Shown: positions 29,075 to 50,999, counted from the stretch's first letter. The stretch is 64,000 bases of DNA from Pagrus major (GCF_040436345.1 NC_133230.1:6221297-6285296), one strand, 5' to 3'. Made by a program: numbers and translations. Notes: generated by a model from the letters alone, not told the origin.

Positions 29075-32014
29075 ATGGAAGAAAAGGACAAGAAAGACCA
29101 TGTATGTAGCTGCCTTTATGCATGCATTGCAACATTTCTGCAAAAAAAATATTATTTTCATGTGTAGATTTCACCTTCCGGCGTGGCTCGCTGACAGAAA
29201 ATGCAGACGAGTAGTTTGTCCAGCTGAGTCACTGATTGTTAAAAAAAAACGTGGATCAATAAAGCTATTGTTCCCATCGGTGCTGTAGGTGGCAGCTCAC
29301 CGCACATTAAGACATCAGCAGGGCTTGCGTGAGAAGGGACCAGCCTGTGATAATAAAGTAATAAGTGTGCTGTTGTGTTTGGACGTATAGGCCTCATCCT
29401 GATCTTAAAACATCTCTATTGTTTCACAGGGGGAGTATATCGGAGAGATAAAGGGTGGGATGCGGCCTTCAATGAAACTGGTTGTTATGGGAATTATTAA
29501 CAATAAACCCAAAAGGTAAGCACACAGAAAAAAAGCGATTTATACATTATTGATATATGCACTGTTGCACATATGACGTGGCAGCCAATATAAGTTAGAG
29601 ATAAAAAAAAAAAAAAGCTCTGTAGGCTTGTCATAAAACAGAATTACCAAGCAGCTGTTGTCTTTGCCAACCACCCATCTAGTCTCTTTTTCGGGAAAAA
29701 TATATTTGTAATGCCAGTGCGTCTCCTAATTATAGGCTAGTGTGCTGGATGTGCGTGGGAGAGCTTCAAATCCCATGAAAATCTAAAGAGTCACACTGGA
29801 ATTACTCTGGTTGATAACATCAGATGGCTATTTATTCATTCAGTCGTCATTGTGTCCCGTAAGAGACGACAGTTAGGCTGCAGGAAAAAAATAAAAAAGA
29901 CATGCTGTGCAAAAATAAACTCTTTTTTTTGTATGTCAGGAAACTTATTTTTAGCTGCAGAAACATCAGGAAGGTTTTTAAGGACAAATTCTCTCAAAGG
30001 ACCCTTTTCCCAGACACTGAATGTAGCATGACTGAGCTTTTAATTCAAAATATGAGCTTTTAACACCAAAAAAAGCAAATTACTAAAAATGTACAATAAG
30101 ATTCTCCGCAAAATGAAACACTTGTTTATATGTTTTGCTTGTAATCAGGGCTGAATATAAAGCTGTTTACATGATGATCAGTGTTAACACAAGTATTCAG
30201 ATCATTTACAACTTCAAAGTAGTAATACTACATTATAAAAAATACTGTAAGCAGCGTTGGTAATTTAAACTAGCCTACTTCACATGATGTTGGATAGTTT
30301 AATGTTCTATAAACTTACTGTATCATATGTTTTGTCTGTAGAATTATTAATCTGCACACTTTCTATAGCTGTTCGATAAATCTGTGGAGGTAAAAGTTCA
30401 GTGTTTTCCTCTGAGATGTAGTGGTGTAGAAGCATAAAGTAACTTAAAATGTAAATACTCAAGTAAAGTACCTTAAGAACAGTATTTGAGTGAATATACT
30501 GAGTTATTTTACACCACTGACAAGTTTGTTGAAATAACAATGATACAAAAACTCCTTTTTATTTAGATTATAATGCAGAAAACGATGCTTGGGACAATTT
30601 TATAATTATCATATATTTTAAGTTTGTAAATTTAATGTTTCAGTGCACTGATGTCATTTACAATAAAGTTGGTAAAATCATAGGATAAATTACAGTGCAT
30701 TCATATATCCCATAAATATAAATAAACAAAGAAACAAATAAATAAATATAGTTGAATAAAAAACTATAGAGTCAATAGATCATGTTTAGACTTTTGATAA
30801 TTGATAATAATAATGAATCATTGTGCAACAAATCTTTTATTAACTAAGAACCAGCAAACATAACAAATATCCTGCCTCTGTTACATATCTTTGTCTTTGT
30901 TTGTTTGTTAACAACATTTAAAGAATCACTGCAAAAATGGTGCTTATATCAGGTGATAAATCAATATCAGTAGTTTTAATATTTCCTAATATCTGACTGG
31001 GCATCATCCACCCTCTACTTTTTGCTCTCATGATCATCAAAGTAATGTGATTAAACTCACTATCAGTTATCAAGATCATTTGTCAGTCAGACTTCTTCAC
31101 TGAATACTTAATTACTACATCACAGTTGTCATAAAGACCAGCAGATGTCACTGTTATCTGAGGGATCTACAGGTTTATAACTGAGATAGACAGAAAAGCT
31201 CAGCAGTGTCAGCAGTAAGGTAAAAGCAGGATTTCACTGTTGTAGTTGGTTGATGTGGCGCTCATTTTAAACTATTCAAATAATGATTATTTTCATTAGT
31301 GATTAATCTGCTAATTATTTCCTCCATAGATCGATGGATTGTTTGGTTTGTAAAAATAAAAAATAGGAATAAATGCCTCCACAAACACCCAGAGCCCAAA
31401 GTGACACCTTCACAATGGTTGTTTTTCCAACCACTAGAATATTTTCCTGTTAAATGTAGTGGAGAAGAAGGAAAAATCACCTCAAAATTGAGTAATTGAG
31501 TAAATGTACTTGTCAGTCTTTTAAAATTCAGGCACCACTCCTGTGTGTCCCTGATCTCTTGTGTGTGTTTGTTCAGCATTGAGCTGATTCTGTCCAGCGC
31601 TCCTCTGGAGGAGGACACAGAGGGCGACGTGGGACTTCAGTTAAAGGTCAACTTCACGGATAAGGCCGTCCATCGCAACGCCCGGCTGGCTGGGAAGTGG
31701 GGTAAAGCTGAAACTACCCTCTCTTTCTTTCCTTTTGCAGCTGGAGAATCCTTCAAGGTACGTGTAAAAATCTTTCCTGCCTTTATTTTTTCCCTCTTGA
31801 TATCTGCATGATTTTAGATAGTAGATTGGAGTCTCATCTTCTTCTCCTCCTCCTCCTCTCTGACTCGTAGATGGAGATAGTTTGTGAGCACCAGCAGTTT
31901 CGTATCTTGGTGGACGGACAGCCTCTGTGTGGATTCACCCACCGGGTCTCCCCGCTCGCCTCCCTCACTGCCTTACGAGTCTTCGGAGATGTACAGCTCA
32001 CCAAGGTGGCCTAA
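29075..32014 (+). CDS. lgalsl: Galectin-related protein (lgalsl family)
   Basis: A cytosolic galectin-fold protein without classical lactose binding. Exons: 29075-29101, 29430-29515, 31577-31757, 31871-32014, all in phase, 145 residues. After a short N-terminus MEEKDKKDHGEYIGE comes IKGGMRPSMKLVVMGII, very close to human LGALSL IKGGMRPGKKVLVMGI. The galectin domain follows to the C-terminus (GDVQLTKVA; human GDLQITKLG). The usual sugar-contact motif (H-N-P-R, then W-G-x-E-x-R) is not preserved: VNFTDKAV replaces the HFNPRF part, while GKWGKAE keeps the Trp but loses the key Glu position. That agrees with the family having lost carbohydrate binding. The first exon is the least certain part, chosen from an ATG and a good donor. 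It is probably a second lgalsl-type gene rather than the 2p14 orthologue. Confidence 0.85.
29516..31576. other. lgalsl-like intron 2
   Basis: 2 kb of AT-rich DNA. It contains a hAT-MITE remnant ending CACCACTG at 30519 (about 30380-30519), another fragment near 31430-31540, and at 31255-31345 a piece of a common fish repeat (ATGATTATTTTCATTAGTGA...ATCGATGGATTGTTTGG). No exon was seen. Confidence 0.5.
30380..30519 (-). mobile_element. hAT-type MITE fragment
   Basis: The right end CACCACTG gives, on the minus strand, the canonical CAGTGGTGTAAAATAACTCA start, followed by TCACTCAAATACTG. The left part is degraded. Confidence 0.65.
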
Positions 32015-32253
32015 CACCAGCGATTAAAACAAAAAAAAAAACATACATAAGGATGTTCTGGGACAGTATAAAATACATACTTTTAGCTACTTTTCGAGTG
32101 AATAAATTAACCCATGGTGGGGACGTTGTGTCTCCGGTTCCAAATGAAGTTACGCCTGCCTCGTAATCACGTGTTAAGACAAAGTGCCTTCACTAGATTA
32201 CCTGTTTAGAGACTTGAAGATAGTGACTGATTGTGACAGTCATCAATGTCTTA

Positions 32254-32259
32254 AATAAA
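32254..32259 (+). other. lgalsl: lgalsl-like polyadenylation signal
   Basis: AATAAA about 240 bp after the stop codon and just before the transposon cluster that begins at 32399. Confidence 0.55.
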
Positions 32260-32398
32260 CTGAAGAATGTGATTTGAACTGAAGTGAATTAAGTTTTAAG
32301 CAAAATGTGGTCAAAGCTATAATATTTTTCCCTCAATGAACGTTTGTACAAACACGATGTGTCACCGGAAAAACAGGAGTGATTCATCTGTCTTTGTG

Positions 32399-33557
32399 CA
32401 TTTTAAGGTCCGGTGTGTAGGATTTATTGGCATCTAGTGGCAAGGTTGTAAATCGCAACCAACTGAATACCCCTCGTTTCACCCTACCTCCCCTTGTGGC
32501 TGCTAAAAAACACAAAGGCCCCTCTCTGGCTGCTGCAGAGATACGGCGGACTCCTAGAAGTGGACCCGCTCCCTCTGTTGATATAAAGGGCTCATTCTGA
32601 AGTAACAAAAATACAATGATTCTTGCGCTGCGTTCCAGACAAGCCAGACGAGCTCGAAAATTTCAGACTTACTAGAAGGCAAAGGCAGCACCCACGGGAA
32701 GGTGGGAAGATGTATTTGTAGACTACAGTATTTGTATTAGGCTAGTAAAAGGAATATCAAGATATGTTTCCAAGTATAAAAAGGTTGAAAAATAAGATGT
32801 ATGATGGCGCTTGTTACCTCACGCACTGTATTTCTGCCTCTGTTTGGTTCAATTGTGTGTAAAAATGAGAAAGAAATATCAGTTTGTCACGGTCAGCCAT
32901 GTTGTCGTTTACTTTTGGTGTCATGAACCTGGAACGTTTAGGGCCCTGACACACCAGGTCGACAGTCAGCTGTTGGCAATTGTCTGTGGCCCTCGTTGTT
33001 GCACCGTTGGCACTAGTCAGCCCTTGTCGGCAGCTTTACGGCTGGTTCATTGAGAGAAATCACCCTGATTGGCTGTTTAGTTAAGCGAACAAGTGCACAT
33101 GAAGAGAAACTTAGCGTGATTTGTCCCCTTTTGTTTGGTTTCTCCTTATTTTTTGCCTGCGCTTCTTCACCAGTGCTATTTGCAACTTTTTATCAGACAC
33201 GTTTTCGTGGCTGTATTTGTGAGAGTGGTGTAAAAAAAAATGCTGCTTTATCAAAACAACGTATTGTATTTCAGTCCAGAGTTTTCTGGTTTCCCTTTTT
33301 AAATGACGAATACAGACTACAGCCTCCTATGGAGAGGTATTTCCTCTAACACAGGCGCAGAATGTACGAGCAAGCTGGACATAGTCTTTGCGGTGTGTTC
33401 AAGTGCAGCTTTTTGGACGAGACACAGGCAACATGAGGGTCTGACTGACTGAAACGCAGCATTAGTTTCAGGTGATTATACACCAATATAAGCATAATTA
33501 TGAATATGATATTTCTGCCCTGAAATCCCCCTGAATCCTGCACAGTGGACCTTTAAA
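32399..33557. mobile_element. Nested non-autonomous DNA transposon cluster
   Basis: The outer element begins TTTTAAGGTCCGGTGTGTAG and ends ATCCTGCACAGTGGACCTTT, imperfect inverted ends of a very common fish MITE. Its body (GGCATCTAGTGGCAAGGTTG, then AAAGGGCTCATTCTGAAGTA) is interrupted after 32624 and resumes at about 33464 (TTCAGGTGATTATACACC). See the inner entry. No coding capacity was recognised. Confidence 0.7.
32625..33463. mobile_element. Inner insertion, itself possibly composite
   Basis: Left end GCGCTGCGTTCCAGACAAGC; right end CTGACTGAAACGCAGCATT, approximate inverted repeats. Inside it, from about 32936, starts another repeat-like block (TTTAGGGCCCTGACACACCA) with a possible partner GCGGTGTGTTCAAGTGC near 33390-33406. 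Boundaries are approximate. Confidence 0.5.
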
Positions 33558-34423
33558 TCTCAGACGTTTGTCTTTGATTTCTCTGGGGTTAACCTTTGAA
33601 AGCACTTACGTTTACGAGCGCCTGCATGAAGATGAATGTCTCTGAACTCGATTGATTGTCATTCTGTGCCCGACTAAGTACTGTAACAGGTGTAAACATG
33701 TAAAACAAATTCATCCTACATTAGTGCATGCCAGTAATACACACAGTATGTTTTCCTTCCTCTGAGTGGAAGGATTAGATTATGTCACACTTTGAGTTAT
33801 TCTACCTTTGAAAAGCTATTAACGCCCACTGGTTTGTGTACTTGTCTTTTATCACTAGCACTTTTTATGTGAATGTTTCATATTGACTTTACTTCACTGC
33901 AATAAATCACTTTTGTTGTTATGTTTTGTTGTTGTTTTATGCTTTGTGGTTGAGTAACCCGGTCTACGTTATCATATATCACTGAGGTATTGTGTCACTC
34001 TTTATTATTTCACTGGAACAAGCCTCTAAACCAACTCCAGCTCAGCTTGAGTCATCCAGATAAAGGCTCGACTCAGCTTGCTGAGTGGGAGTGTCTGTCT
34101 GATTGCTGAGAGCATCCGGCACTAATAAAACTTGATGATTGTGACGAATACCTCCGCAGGATGTTCTAGCCTCTACTTGTACTTCTTCATGGTGTCGGGT
34201 CCTTTTGATTACGTAAAAGTACCTTTTATAAAAACACTTCCCTCAGGGCTTTTGCAGGGTTCACCAAGTTAAATTTAAGACTTTCAGACCTTTTTAATAC
34301 CAAATGGATTCATTCGTAACAATTCATTGCAATATTTTACAAGTAAAGTGTTGTATTGAGTAAATGTCTGGTGCCTAGAGTTGATAAAACATAAATGTGG
34401 AGAATACAGTCATAATGATTATA
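33558..34423. other. Intergenic lgalsl-like to plek2
   Basis: AT-rich sequence between two convergent genes. No gene and no clear repeat were recognised. An additional AATAAA lies near 33901. Confidence 0.45.
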
Positions 34424-34429
34424 TTTATT
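34424..34429 (-). other. plek2: plek2 polyadenylation signal
   Basis: TTTATT on the plus strand, about 240 bp beyond the plek2 stop codon on the gene strand. A second TTTATT-like word adjoins it. Confidence 0.5.
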
Positions 34430-34670
34430 TATGAAAAACATTTAACTTAAACTGAATGATTACAAGATATTTTTTTACAACTGTTGGGCTTTTAAAACCC
34501 TTTGAAATGCAGAATAATTAAGCAGAAACAGTGGCATTTTCTAGAGAAATGAACAAAAATGTTATGTTACCATTAACACTTTAATCTGATTGCATGGTCC
34601 CAGTGTGTTGCTACAGTAAACCAGTATACATTCATGGAATGTGTAAATCCAGTCTTCGTCACAGCTGCTC

Positions 34671-37600
34671 TTACGTCTGCTCCCTGATCGCTTCTATCCA
34701 GTCCATCTTGTCCTGGTGGGTCGGAGCCTGGATGAAGTAATGTGTGTCGGACTGGGTGATGATTTTAAACAAGTTGCCTTGAATGTTGCCTTTCACACCT
34801 GTGTGGGAGGAGAAAATAGGGTCAGTATAAAGTATAACTGCATTAGGATCAACACTTTGGACAGACATAGCAGCAAGACGCAGAAATAGTGCAGCAACTG
34901 TTGTTTTCTTTAAATACTCTAAACATATCTCACATTTTATTAGGTCTTTGACTTGAGAGCTGACCTGCTCTCTCTCCTGTCGGGTTCAAAATGAGTTAGG
35001 AATATTACTTTGACTTTAAAATTAAATAATTTTCAAAAACTGTAGGGTAAGTGTTGAATTTGTTATGAGCAGTTTCAGCTGTACGTTCAGTGCTCTCATG
35101 CAGTAGTTTGCTGACTTTAAAAGGGCAAGCCAAAATGTCAAGGCACACCTGTATTCATATTCATATAAAACAGCCTCTATGACACGTTATCTAATCAGTT
35201 TTTAAAGGATTAAAAGGAAGACTTTGCCTCTGTGTGAGGACATGAATGTGCACAAAGTACTGTTATAATAAATTTAAAACTCATTCATTACTTCGTATAC
35301 TGCAAATAACAATGTATGGTTGTAACACCTGGACACCATTTGGCAACTAGTAGCCTCAGCATTGAAAAAAAGTACCTAAAAGTCTTACTTGAGTTAAAGA
35401 TATTGCGTAAAGTATATGATATTAAATATATATTTAAGCATCAAAAGTAAGAGTAAAAGTAAATTATACACATATTTAAAAAAATCTTACAGAACATACT
35501 ATTGCATGGCTGATTATCAGACCTGATATTAAGCATTTTTCTGATTATTGGAATCAATGTTTTTTTAGTAGTGGAGTGTATAAAGTATAAAGTAGCAGCA
35601 GATGGAAATACTGAAGTAAAGCACAGTAGAAGTACCTCAGAATTGCACTTAAGTACAGTTCTTGTTTAAATGTACTTTTTTACATTCAGTCACTGACAAT
35701 GATAATAATACAATAAGGTACATCAGAATGTGGGTGCATAGACAATGCTCTCGGTAAAGATAACAAGAAAAGAGGATAATAAGATTAAGTTTACAGTATC
35801 AGTAAAACCCCTTATCCACAACATTATCTCCCAGACATTTAACCTCAGTCATAAAAAGGAAACCAGAACCATTTCCTCTCATTACCGGTCCTGTCTTGTA
35901 TAATTAAATAAAGCTTGTTTGGAGGTGAAAATGTTTCAGTGGAGTTGGAGACGGTGACTCACCTGAGGGAACTCCGTTGTCGTCCAGAGAAGACACCAGA
36001 CAGCCTCGCAGTGAGAAGCCGCCACTCGGGCTGATGTCATCCTGTGAAATAGGGAAATCGGAGAGGGAGCGGATTAGACTGACTCAGATTTGTGGATGTG
36101 AATTATTGAGAATTATGAGTAATGTAATAGTGTCATAGCCGGCCTGAGGCATACAGTAGAGGCAAGCAAAACAACTGCCTTGTTTGGGACGCAGTGCTCA
36201 GTTCAGGGTCAAGTTATTTAGGTTCTTTATGCTGTTTTCATATTTGCTGTGTCTGTAAGTAAATACACTTTCTTATAGGTTTTGCCAGTTAGATTTTTAT
36301 CCCTTTGTAGGCCCTGGTATGGGCTGTGGACTCACCTTGGTGGGATCAAAATAGTGAAGGAAAGCTGGTTCTGAACGCAGCACAAACAGTCTCACTTTCC
36401 AGTTCTTCCTTCTATGTCCCTGTGATTAAAGGAGGGGTGTCAGGTTAGTTTGAGGTGAATTAACATATTTGAAATTGGTGCCAAATCTAATTTATTGACT
36501 GACTGTTATTTTCAGCATCTTAAAACAGGGTGAATACAGTGTGTTTACCTGTTTAAGCAGATATCCTCTCTTTTCCACCTTCCCACTCATCTCCACTGCA
36601 GACAGCGACGTCTCTGCCTTCACACTGCCTCTCTTCTTTAAGCTGTCAGCCTGTAAACAGTCAGGAAACATACACATGCTGTGGATTAATTATCTGCCAT
36701 CTCAATAAATGTGTTAACACTAAATGTCTGTGTATAATGTATGTTCTTAAGTTGTCAGTAAGGTTCTGGAGGGGTCAGTACACCAAGACTTCCTGGTACT
36801 CACAAAGCTGTACAGTGCAGTGGAGTCGTCCATGAACTGCTCAGCGAGGCCGGCGGTGCGGAGAGCCTCCACGCTCTTCAGGCCGACAGTCCGCAGGCAA
36901 CCCTCCTCCAGCAGGGCCGAGGCCAGCGTCACGGCCTCCACACGGGTCAGAGTCAGCTGCATGAACACCAGCCAGTCCACCACTGCTGAACCTGCAGGGA
37001 CAGGGAAAGAAAGTGAGAAAAAAACCCTGGATTGATCCCTTTATCCAGATGTGCACCACAGTTTAATGGGGTCTGTTCTGTGTCCAGACCCAACCTCCAT
37101 CCAAGCTTGGGTGGGTGCATCTAAAATGATGATGGAGAAGAACAACCATGTTGTAGAGGCTCACCTGAGAAACAGTTGCTATAAGTGCTGCCATGCTCCA
37201 CATGAGTGCTCATGTTGATCCCATTGTGGACGTCATACATGGCGTCCAACACTTTGCTTTAAAAGAGACAAAGAAGTGGAGAGTGGAGCAGTTATAAAGA
37301 GACGGTAGGGTCATAAACAAACAAGAGCAAGCTGTCTGCAGGACGACAATGTTTAACATGCTGCAAAGTCTGTGGGCGAACAGTTGTTCACTTACCTCAG
37401 ATTGATGTTGTGTAACTGGGATGTATCAGGGTCTTCCTGGTTTGTCACCTTCCCGTCTTCAGTCGTCCGCAGCTTGTCGACTGCAGCGGTGATGTCAGCA
37501 GCCCAGTCATCTCTCTCTTCCCGGGAACAAGCCTCCAAGAAATGATCCGTCCCGTTCTTTGTATGGAGCTTGAACACCAACTAGGACAAACACATAAAAA

Positions 37601-38414
37601 TAAGATTGATGCTCAGGTTTGTTAATGACAGAGTGGTCCGTTAGAACAGGTAACATTTTGTTCTTTAAAGTTAGTTGATGATGGAGATCAGGTCCTGACA
37701 AAAACAGAAACCTGAGGCAATAGATTTTATTATCAAGTGAGGAGTGAGAGGAAGGTCTCAGCTGGTGGAGCCACACCTTCACTCTGGTTTCTACCAACAA
37801 AACATAAACAAAGGAAAATGCTGCATCCATCTTATAGACAGCAGCTGAGACATGGCGTGAAGTGCAGTGGTCTCTGTGTCGCTGTCGTGTCTATTTCTGC
37901 AAATACCCTATGTACATATATTGTTTTATGATAGAATCAACCCAAATAATGAAGACATATGAATTAATTTTGTAATTTTATAGAAAACAGTTGCCCCTTT
38001 AAAGGCCATCAATCGTCAGTTCATCTATAACACTACGCAACAAGTTAACACTGGTCTGGAATAACTCACCGGTCGATTTTCGTACTCCAGGAAAGGACAA
38101 GTTATTTCACAGTCCTTCAGGAGGATTTTCCCTCGCTGACACGAGTCCCGTTTGCCTCCTTCGTACTTGTAATACAGCAGCTTGTCTGACATCAACACAA
38201 ACCAGCGCGCCTTCCAGTTGTGTACAAGATGACCCTGTATTCAGATTATTAGAAATGATCAGAAATGTGTTTTATTCTTGGAAAAAGCAACATAGATCAG
38301 CTTCAGAAGTAGCCAAAACTACATGTCAGACTGACTCAACCGAACCTATATTTGTCTCACCCTTTTCACCAGGAATCCTTCTCTTAGGACCATCTTTTTC
38401 TTGTCTGTCTCCAT
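34671..38414 (-). CDS. plek2: Pleckstrin 2
   Basis: A membrane-associated adaptor that binds phosphoinositides and promotes actin rearrangement and cell spreading. Coding exons (gene order): 38414-38361, 38234-38070, 37580-37396, 37256-37165, 36991-36804, 36650-36549, 36419-36336, 36041-35963, 34798-34671; 358 residues (human 353). PH1 spans about 9-105 (REGFLVKRGHLVHNWKARWF...HFLEACSREERDDWA). DEP spans about 135-225 (GSTYSNCFSGSAVVDWL, then LAEQFMDDSTALYSF). PH2 spans about 248-356 (KVEKRGYLLKQGHRRKNWKV...THYFIQAPTHQDKMDWIEA). EQFxDDSTALY and the short PH2-proximal linker fit PLEK2 rather than PLEK. The PH1 and PH2 cores keep the KR...NWK.R basic loop used for phosphoinositide binding. Confidence 0.97.
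35340..35700 (-). mobile_element. hAT-type MITE copy in plek2 intron 8
   Basis: Family hallmarks AAAGTAGCAGCAGATGGAAA, GCACTTAAGTACAGTTCTTG and TTAAATGTAC in the copy A orientation. The right end near CAGTCACTGA is degenerate. It occupies much of the 1.2-kb final intron. Confidence 0.65.
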
Positions 38415-41384
38415 GCTGTCCGGCGTGATATTCACAACTGAGCTGCCTGTTCCTGCCTGCTCAGGTTTTTGAATGTAGAGGGGGGGAGAATAAGTGAGTC
38501 ACCCCTGTTCACACCCACACACACCTTCCCTGAAACTCTCATGCCAATCCAAACCCTGCAATTTCTGCCAGTTATCACACGAGGGCGCAAAGACTCCTTC
38601 AGAGGCTCAGCAGTATGTGAGGAATTCAAATCCTGGAGATGAAGCTGTAGGGAACATTGTCTTGACAGATGGGAGTTTTTTTCTTTATCCAGTTTTGATG
38701 AGAAAACAGCAGCTGGTGGTTGAACACAGCTCTGCTTTGTTGCAGCTGCACCCAATAGCAGAACGAAGTGCACATGGTTAATGAGAGTAATGTGGGTATT
38801 GAGCCTGAAGGAGGATACTGAGACTCTACATGTGGTCCTGTTGGACATTATTCTCCTTTTTCCTGGTTCCTGCTCTTCACAAAAGAAAGAACACGAATAA
38901 ACAGAAATCTCTGATTGTTTCAAACTGATTTTATGCCACTTGGGGGCAGCGGAAACACAAAACTGACACACGGTCTTGTCAGTATAAACTTTAAAGCGCA
39001 CAGTATGTAATTTCTTAGTCAAAACAAAACAGGATGTAAGTAGCGTGGGATCATGGGAGTTGTTGTCTTCCTGTAAGCAACAATCATTGCCAATGAAAAT
39101 CAATCTACATGCCTCAGGCAGAAAGGTTTATGGAGGAGTTAATGTTGTAAAGTTTTAATCACATTACATTTAGTCTCATTCGACGACCTCCTTCCTAACT
39201 CTGACTCAGTACTGCAAGTTATAGTGACAGGTGAACGAATGAAACGCACCATTGCTGTGAGCAAAATTACAGATTTCTCTGGATTTGAACTTTTTGGAAA
39301 CATATGGGGTTATGTAAGTACACAACTCAACAATATATATAACAAATGTCTAGTTGTTTTTAGACATTTTAATGCAGAAATATTAAATATTATATCTTTA
39401 AGTTAGTACAGGCCACCTGTCAGGAAACAATTGCACATCGCATGTCCTCTCTTTTGGCTCTTTTTTGGTCACTACCAACTCCTGAGGGAAATATCCGGCT
39501 CTTTTGCTGCTCAATGCTCAGCTATGTTCACCATAGACAGCAGAAAACAGCTGATACCACTGCCATGAGAGTGACAGTGAAGTAAGTCAGACTGACTATG
39601 CAGTTCAAATCTGCAGTGTTTTATGTTTTAGACTTGAGTGTAGGATTTTTAATTTTATGACTTTGGTTATGGTTTTAAAAAGACAACTGACAATTGCAAT
39701 TTTTCAAGGAATGTTTCTATCTCCACTGTTTCTATCTTGCTGAATGAATGAGCCTTTAGAGCAGAACTTTATTATTTCTTAATTAATGACCTTTTGTGAC
39801 ATTTACAGAAACAATTTCCACTGATTTTGACATAGTTATGGGCGACAGCTATGGCTCAATATAATCCCTTGCACAGTTTTACTGTCTGAATACATAATGT
39901 CAAACAATCTTTATCTCAAAAAGAGAAAATTCTGCAGGAAATGATCACGATTCTTTAAAAATCCAGCTTGAAAATCCTCATCAAATATCCTGCAGAATTA
40001 CTTTCTTGAAGAAGGAAAGTAGTCCTTCAGGGACTTTTGCGTTTTTCCAACAGGTTGGCAGTGAGTTTTAATAAGCTCAGGGGTCGTATGACATTTAATA
40101 TCACATCATCCTTTATTCTGGATGAAAACCAGAAGAAGAGCCTCTCCTCTCTGCTGCAGGACTCCTCTTAACATTGTGTCTCCCAGGTGAAGGAACCTGC
40201 ACATGCAAGCATGCAGTCATGAGACGACTGGTATGTGCAGCAGATTCAGCGAGACAACCAGCCAAAGTCTGTTAAACACATAGAGGAACAATAACCCCAA
40301 AATCCTGCTCATGAGTGAGAGTCACACATGCTCCTCTGAGTGTTAAGTCAAGTCAAGCCACGGGTTAAGGTGTGTCTGGAATGCCCTCTGTATAACATTA
40401 ACCATAAATCAAACATTAATTACACAAAAAAAAGATGATGGTGTTTTGGCACGTCAGGATATGAAGGGCTCTGACGCAAGTCAGCTCACGTGGAGCGGCC
40501 GGTTGTCCTGGACACGCACACTTAAAACGCAAACACTCGCCGGAGTCTGTTTTCTTGGTCCACAGACTTATTGTTCAGTGGGTGTGTGCTTGTGTGTCCA
40601 CGTCCACAGCTGGTTACACAGAGCATGACGCTGGTCAATCTCTCTTTATGAGAAAATGGAGACAGGATTTTTCTCGAGGATAATGAGTCTTTATTTAGTC
40701 AGTCCCAAATTTGCCTGTCAAAAATGCTACTTTCTGCTGGAAATGATTATTTGAATAGTAAAGATGGTTACACAACTTCTTTGTGGGAAATAGTTTTTAG
40801 TGGACACACTCCTCCACTTTTCAATATCCTGCAACTGAAAGGAAATTGTTTTGATTCTTCCACAAACAACAAATGGCCTTTTCTATAGTCGTTCCTCAAG
40901 AGTCGAGGATGAGACTGAAATTGCCCGTATACAGTACGAGTTAAATTGCCTTTATAATGAAGGGCGAAATTGAAAAAACAGGATGTTCCAGGAGTCAGGA
41001 GGAGAAACACGGTGGCAGATTATCCTGCTGTTTACCTTGAGATTTCCCAATCAGTGGCCTCTTCAATAAAAAGTAACATGGTGACACAGGGGTTTATGGT
41101 TGTTGACCCATTTTACAGGCGCTGCAGACTGTGATGTGTAATGTACTTTCTGGAGACCTTTCTTGTTTTCCTCCTTGTGGCACAAAGGCACTGAAACAGC
41201 ATGAGCCGTCACTCACATTTCACCTAAAATCCAGGAATTATTGTGTAAACTTGAAGAGGTATTATTTCAGATGAAACACAGATGTCACCTACACTGGGAC
41301 ATTTTACTTTCCATTAGTGCTCTCTTCACCTCCTTCTTTCAATAAACACACAAACGAGCATGACATTTCCAAACGACGGCTACT
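38415..41384. other. Intergenic plek2 to tc2n
   Basis: 3 kb holding the plek2 upstream region, one MITE (38990-39405) and otherwise unique AT-rich DNA. A 223-codon minus-strand opening (38432-39103) overlaps the plek2 5' side and the transposon. It has no family resemblance, so it is not annotated as a gene. Confidence 0.5.
38990..39405. mobile_element. MITE with CTTTAAAG / CTTAAAG ends
   Basis: Left end CTTTAAAGCGCACAGTATGT; right end TTAAATATTATATCTTTAAG. It contains TTTAGTCTCATTCGACGACC and GAATGAAACGCACCATTGCT, also found in the piece at 25215-25420. Its right part matches 9349-9470. About 415 bp, non-coding, three related copies in this window. Confidence 0.7.
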
Positions 41385-41390
41385 TTTATT
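41385..41390 (-). other. tc2n: tc2n polyadenylation signal
   Basis: TTTATT on the plus strand, AATAAA on the gene strand, about 670 bp beyond the stop codon. Confidence 0.45.
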
Positions 41391-42058
41391 CACTAGACTT
41401 TCAACATTTAAATGTTAAATACATACAAAGTTAAAGTGCTTCACTATCAAAAGTGTACAGCCACGGTTTGATCCTTCTGTAATGTACAGTAACATGATAT
41501 CTATCCTATATAGTTAAGTTAAAACCCTTCGAACACAACTTTTAGGAAAATAAAGAAAATATAGATTATCACCTGCCTTAACCTCCCAGATGGGCCTTAG
41601 TTACAGAATGATAACATGTGCTCAATATAGTGAGTTTGTGACTTTCTCTGCTTGTAAACTTTCTATCCAACTGAAACAGAATGACAAGGTTTTCACTGAA
41701 AAGAAGCGATATGCAGCAGGAACGTGACTTACAAAATACAGCATTATATACAGCGGGCAATACTCTGCTGTTTTTTAAATAAAAAACTTAATTTTGTCTA
41801 CACAAAAACCACCAAAAACCTTTTCCAGCACCTACACTTTGTTCGAAACCCCTATTTACAACTGAGCACCTGAACTGTCTCTGTGGGAATCTGGTCTTCT
41901 GGGGCGTTCAGACCACGTTCAGTGGTTTACAGTCTGGTGCATCGGAGTCGACTCAGCTAGCGTACAGGACCGTGGCTGGCCGACTGGAAAAGCAACTGGG
42001 CCTGCAGCATGAGAGCGTCACGTCCATAGTGTGCAAAGAGGAAGTTGGGAGGGGAGGT

Positions 42059-50906
<8,848 letters not shown>

Positions 50907-50999
50907 GGCCGCAACTGGAAATATTTCAGTGTTGAAAGAGTTAGTGGAAGTTACAGTTTAAATAGAAACAGCCTTTCTGGGGACCTAATCAGGAGTTGA

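Noticed and set aside
38432-39103. 223-codon minus-strand open frame, the longest in the window
   Set aside because: No family resemblance. It runs through the plek2 upstream region into a MITE and has no splice or start support.
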